Below, in pieces: positions 7,868-10,803 of a stretch of DNA of 10,803 nt. The notes under the pieces were generated by a model, which did not search any database, was not told the origin of the DNA, and saw only the letters and a program-made list of their open reading frames with translations. The position numbers were made by a program, and so were the translations under genes. How positions within the stretch are numbered: position 1 is the stretch's first letter; each line of letters begins with the position of its first letter. Source of the stretch: Euperipatoides rowelli (Eukaryota > Onychophora > Udeonychophora > Euonychophora > Peripatopsidae); NCBI GenBank assembly GCA_003024985.2, contig PXIH01S0011009.1. One strand, written 5' to 3'.

Positions 7868-8410
7868 ATGGCTTATTGCAATTTAGGAAGTAATACTAAA
7901 AATTTTGTAATTAATTCTATCAATATTAGAACTTGTAATGACTTAAATAAAAATTGAGTCAAGTTTAAAATAATTTTTAATAACTCTCCTACTATTGTCT
8001 GTTTTCAGGAGACGAAGCTGCGAAAGAGTGATGATAGAGAGATATGGAAAAATGTTCACTTTGACTATGAAGGAACTCGTTTTGTTCTTGTTAACATTCA
8101 TGCTCCTATTGTGCTAAGTGAGCAAAATGTGTTTTACTAACTGCTATTGGAAAAAATTGATAGTTTTCACGTGTCTGTTATTATCGAAGGTGATATTAAT
8201 GTCAATAACTTAGTCAAGGAAACGTTACTTACAAATTTCATGGAGAAATTAAACCTTGATGATTTGGCTATTAATAAGGGCATGGAACGGCTCTTTACTT
8301 GATTTGATCTGAAGTTGAACAATAGACTTGACAGATTACTATATTCTAATAACATAGGGTGGAATTTCTGCTTGAGCTTGGCTCATGTTCCATATTCTGA
8401 TCATTTAATG
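7868..8410 (+). other. APE-type endonuclease domain remnant in copy C ORF2, with internal deletion
   Basis: Motifs in one frame: S-I-N-I-R (N-terminal Asn), F-Q-E-T-K (QET at 8006-8014, metal-binding Glu), V-N-I-H-A-P (Asn 8093), E-G-D-I-N (GDxN at 8189-8200), R-L-D-R-L-L (Asp 8330) and Y-S-D-H (SDH at 8396-8404). Only about 25 residues lie between Q-E-T-K and V-N-I-H-A-P, where related endonucleases have roughly 60-80 and copy A has about 70. The G-G-x-A block is therefore missing, a different deletion from that of copy A. Confidence 0.85.
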
Positions 8411-9059
8411 TTGGTATGTGATTATCAAATTTTATGTAATGAGACACTGAAATTCTTTCGAAGAGGTATGATTCCTGTGCTGAATAAGAGGGCTGTGGAG
8501 CTGTTTTATAAAAGTGGAAGATTGTTTGTCTTTGCCGAAGAATTTTGTAATCCTATTTTATGGCCGATAAGAAAAAAAGAAGTCTATGATTTTGGTGTAT
8601 CTCATTATGTGAAAGAAAAGAAAGAAATCGACTCTGAGATTTTGGAGAAAACCCTGAATATTGATAATCTGATTGGTAAACCCTTGCAAAATCAAGAAGA
8701 AATTTTGAAATTAAAATATCGGATTAAATATCTGCATGGGCAAATGGCAAAGCATTTGGTTTTCAAATTGCAATCGGAGATCTATGAGACCTCTAGTTTG
8801 CCTAAGTGGAAGGTATTGTCTTTATTAAAGAACAACAAAGCGAATGGCTCTGTGTTTGCTTTACAGGAGTTTATTGAGCATATAGATGGTAAGTTTAGTG
8901 ATAAGTTTGATGAAGGGAAATTTAATTATTTAAATCATAGTCCACATAATATGTTTTTTTAAATCTAAAGGTGTGAGACAGGTTAAAGAAGAATACTGTG
9001 AAGAATTAGACATGTTGATTACCATGCAAGAACTTGAATTTGCCTTGTCTAGTGTTAAA

Positions 9060-9870
9060 TTGTCCTCTATTCCTGGACCCGATGTAGTTTCCTATAGTTA
9101 TAAAAACATGAATAAAGCTGACAAGGAAGGTTTCTTGAAATACATGAATACTATGTTTGTTATTGGTGATAGAAGGCAAATGTTAATTGCTCATAATCAG
9201 GATTTCATTAGAATGATTAAAAAAAAAAAAAGATCTGGGAAGTGGGTGTGTGTGATAAGTTGTCAGGATTATAGGCCGATAGCTCTAATTAATAATGACA
9301 TCAAAATCCTTCAAAAAATTATTCTTCATCATATTACACCAATGGTTCATGCTTTGCTCCCATCCAGGGTTTATGGGATAAAAGGAAGGAACACAGGGAA
9401 AGCCCTTCTCTTGTATCATTTACTGTTTAATTGTAGGAGATCCAAAACTTGGGACAAAGGCTTGTTGGTCAAATTGGATATGACAACTGTTTTTTTTTTA
9501 CATGAAAGTCAAATATCTTAGACATGTTATGTTGAAATATCTGGGCAATAGCAGAATGATTAAATTGATTATTGATTTAATTCAGTTTAAGTATGTTGAT
9601 CTGTTGCTTTTTTGAACAAAAATGTGTATTATAAATTCCAAGTGTTAAGTAACGAGCTACTGCAGGGGTCTCCGTTATCTTTGATCCTGACTCTTTTTAT
9701 TTAATTGAGTTATACCTAAAACTAAACAGAAGTAATGAAGGGTAGGCTGAATGGGAAGACTATGCATATAACTCTTATTTCTTACATAGATGATCTTACG
9801 ATAGTTGTGAAGAATAAAGCTAGTGTCCAGTGGGTATTTGCTATAGTTGAGGAGTTCCAGGACATGACTG
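9060..9870 (+). other. Reverse transcriptase core of copy C ORF2
   Basis: Motifs: P-G-P-D (9072-9083), Y-R-P-I-A-L-I-N-N-D-I-K-I (from 9270), G-I-K-G-R (near 9375), motif A start L-D-M-T (9474-9485), Q-G-S-P-L-S (9663-9680) and the catalytic box Y-I-D-D (9783-9794). The K-A-F-D part of motif A is garbled by a run of ten T (9490-9499); after the run a shifted frame resumes the expected helix (M-K-V-K-Y-L-R-H-V-M-L-K-Y-L). TGA and TAA codons fall between about 9610 and 9750. Confidence 0.85.
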
Positions 9871-10612
9871 AATGCTAATAAAATACTAGTCTCTCAATTT
9901 TTATTTGGTAAACATAAAAAAATTTAGGTTTGGTATTTTCAATAGGTAACAGGTTCGCTTTACAGTGCAAAGTGTTAAACGACACTTTGGAGAAAAAGTC
10001 AGAAAACTAGGCAAATAATTAACATTAGACGTTACTGCGTAGGGTGGTTTGAGATGGTCAGGTGCATTAACACCTTGATCATTTCAAAATTTGTGTATTA
10101 TTTGCCATTTGTGAAATTATCTATGAAGTATTTATTTAAATTTAATAAGTATACTCAGGATTGTCTATTTGGTGAATCATCATAAGGCATGTTTCCCAAG
10201 AAAAAATGGAGGACTGGGGCTGATAGATTTGGAACTTTTCAATGGGACGGTAATGTATAATTTTTTTGTTAGCAATGTTATCCACGATTCTGATTTATTG
10301 AAACTTTTAAATTGTTCCGAAGCGGTATATGACCATTTGGTTAAGGTATGGATGGACGTTTATCATAGCATTGGGCAAAATTTTGAGAACACTGACAAAA
10401 AGTTGGTTATAAGAACTACCTTTCTATTTACTTAAAACAATGTTAAAAGTTTAATATTTACCCCCATGTTAGAACTGATCTTTCAGAAATTGTTAAGATG
10501 AGGATTGTGGGTAATTTTCAGAATTTCATAATTAAACTCAATTTGAGAATTTTGCCTACCAAAGAGAGATTGAGTATGATTGGGACCATTAAGGGATCTG
10601 ACATATATTGTC

Positions 10613-10803
10613 AACTTGGATGCAAAAAAAGGCATTCGATTGTGTTAACCATGAATTTTTGCTTGGCAAATTATATGAATATGGAATAAGAGGTATTCCT
10701 AATAATTGGATTAGATCTTACCTTGAAAATAGGCTACATTGTGTCGAGATCGATTATAGAATCAACAAAGAAGTTAACAATGTAACACACGGAGTGCCAC
10801 AGG
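10613..10803 (+). mobile_element. Copy D: 5'-truncated LINE RT fragment of another clade (CR1/Jockey-like), cut by window edge
   Basis: An open frame from 10620 to the window end reads K-A-F-D-C-V-N-H-E, then Y-G-I-R-G, W-I-R-S-Y-L-E-N-R and finally H-G-V-P-Q. This is the RT stretch from motif A through motif B in CR1/Jockey/L2-type LINEs, where G-V-P-Q-G-S is typical instead of the Q-G-S-P-L-S of copies A-C. It begins exactly where copy C stops, as expected of a 5'-truncated insertion. The boundary is ambiguous within about 10608-10628, because L-D-A-K-K can be read in a neighbouring frame over an A7 run. No stop occurs in the visible part, so it may be younger than the others. Confidence 0.8.

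Larger units (their letters stand above)
6603..10620 (+). mobile_element. LINE copy C, a second family, lacking both ends
   Basis: About 4.0 kb with ORF1 (gag-like, CCHC) and ORF2 (EN, RT, start of C-terminal zinc region) in the usual order, 35 bases apart. No 5' UTR is visible: ORF1-like coding begins directly at the junction with copy B. The 3' end is also missing, because the sequence stops at the C-terminal Cys motif where copy D begins. I saw no convincing target-site duplication for it. It shares layout with copies A and B but differs in sequence (Y-I-D-D, L-L-Q-G-S-P-L-S, G-G-L-G-L), so it is a separate family or subclade. Confidence 0.85.
7868..10620 (+). pseudogene. LINE copy C ORF2 (endonuclease-reverse transcriptase), broken and 3'-truncated
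   Basis: The start is ATG 7868 (M-A-Y-C-N-L-G-S-N), 35 bases after the ORF1 stop. One frame runs to 8962 with only three stops (TGA 7955, TAA 8138, TGA 8300) and covers the endonuclease and linker. The frame changes in T-runs at 8955-8961 and at 9490-9499. RT motifs follow to Y-I-D-D, then a heavily decayed stretch (about 9880-10050), a thumb-like part (I-S-K-F-V-Y-Y-L-P-F near 10085), G-G-L-G-L at 10208-10222, and a last open piece to about 10620 with L-R-I-L-P-T-K-E-R-L and Y-C-Q-L-G-C. The C-terminal zinc finger is cut after its first Cys pair. It is not functional. Confidence 0.88.

Noticed and set aside
7528-8302. In-frame TGA codons (7528, 7570, 7955, 8300) suggesting a code in which TGA is read as an amino acid
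   Set aside because: TAA and TAG stops and frameshifts also interrupt the same genes, and some ORFs end naturally at TGA. Plain pseudogene decay explains them.
9219-9231. A13 run as a possible poly(A) tail of an inserted element
   Set aside because: It lies in frame within the RT of copy C (a Lys run), coding continues on both sides, and no duplication flanks it.
1-10803. Bacterial-type defence system, retron, diversity-generating retroelement or CRISPR-associated RT
   Set aside because: All RT sequence carries eukaryotic LINE motifs with an APE-type endonuclease and gag knuckles. No template/variable repeat pair, CRISPR repeats, ribosome binding sites or operon structure are present.

Overview
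The window looks like a eukaryotic, probably invertebrate, genomic region. It is strongly A+T-rich and consists almost entirely of decayed non-LTR retrotransposons (LINEs). I see no host gene, tRNA, rRNA, CRISPR array or bacterial-type operon. All coding remnants are retroelement ORF1 (gag-like) or ORF2 (endonuclease/reverse transcriptase), broken by frameshifts and stops. The phylum cannot be determined from this sequence alone.

Layout. (1) Copy A, + strand, 163-5173, is an apparently full-length LINE of about 5.0 kb: 5' UTR, ORF1 pseudogene, long inter-ORF spacer, ORF2 pseudogene (EN, RT, C-terminal CCHC), 3' UTR ending in a short hairpin and a poly(A) tail. A perfect 15-bp target-site duplication flanks it (148-162 and 5174-5188). 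(2) Copy B, - strand, is an older relative of copy A. Copy A landed inside it: its RT and C-terminal part occupies 5189 to about 6605, and its 3' end lies at 1-147. Joining the flanks across one copy of the duplication restores a codon-by-codon match to the C-terminus of copy A ORF2. (3) Copy C, + strand, about 6603-10620, is a different LINE family with the same architecture: ORF1 with a canonical CCHC knuckle, then ORF2 with EN and a YIDD-type RT. It lacks its 5' and 3' ends. (4) Copy D, + strand, about 10613-10803, is the start of an RT fragment of another, CR1/Jockey-like type. It abuts the broken end of copy C and runs off the window.

Function. In a live element, ORF1 binds the RNA, the ORF2 endonuclease nicks target DNA, and RT primes cDNA synthesis from the nick (target-primed reverse transcription). 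No copy here could do this alone: every ORF2 is multiply broken, copies A and C each lack a different middle part of the endonuclease, and copy B has lost the second catalytic Asp of RT. The ORF2 layout (APE-type endonuclease, RT with Y/FRPI-x-x-x-N-x-D-x-KI, C-terminal CCHC, no visible RNase H) suggests the L1/Tx1 side of the LINE tree for A, B and C, but I could not test this phylogenetically.

I found no new biological system. The best results are the nested insertion history, resolvable to the base for copy A, and two LINE families that merit consensus building.
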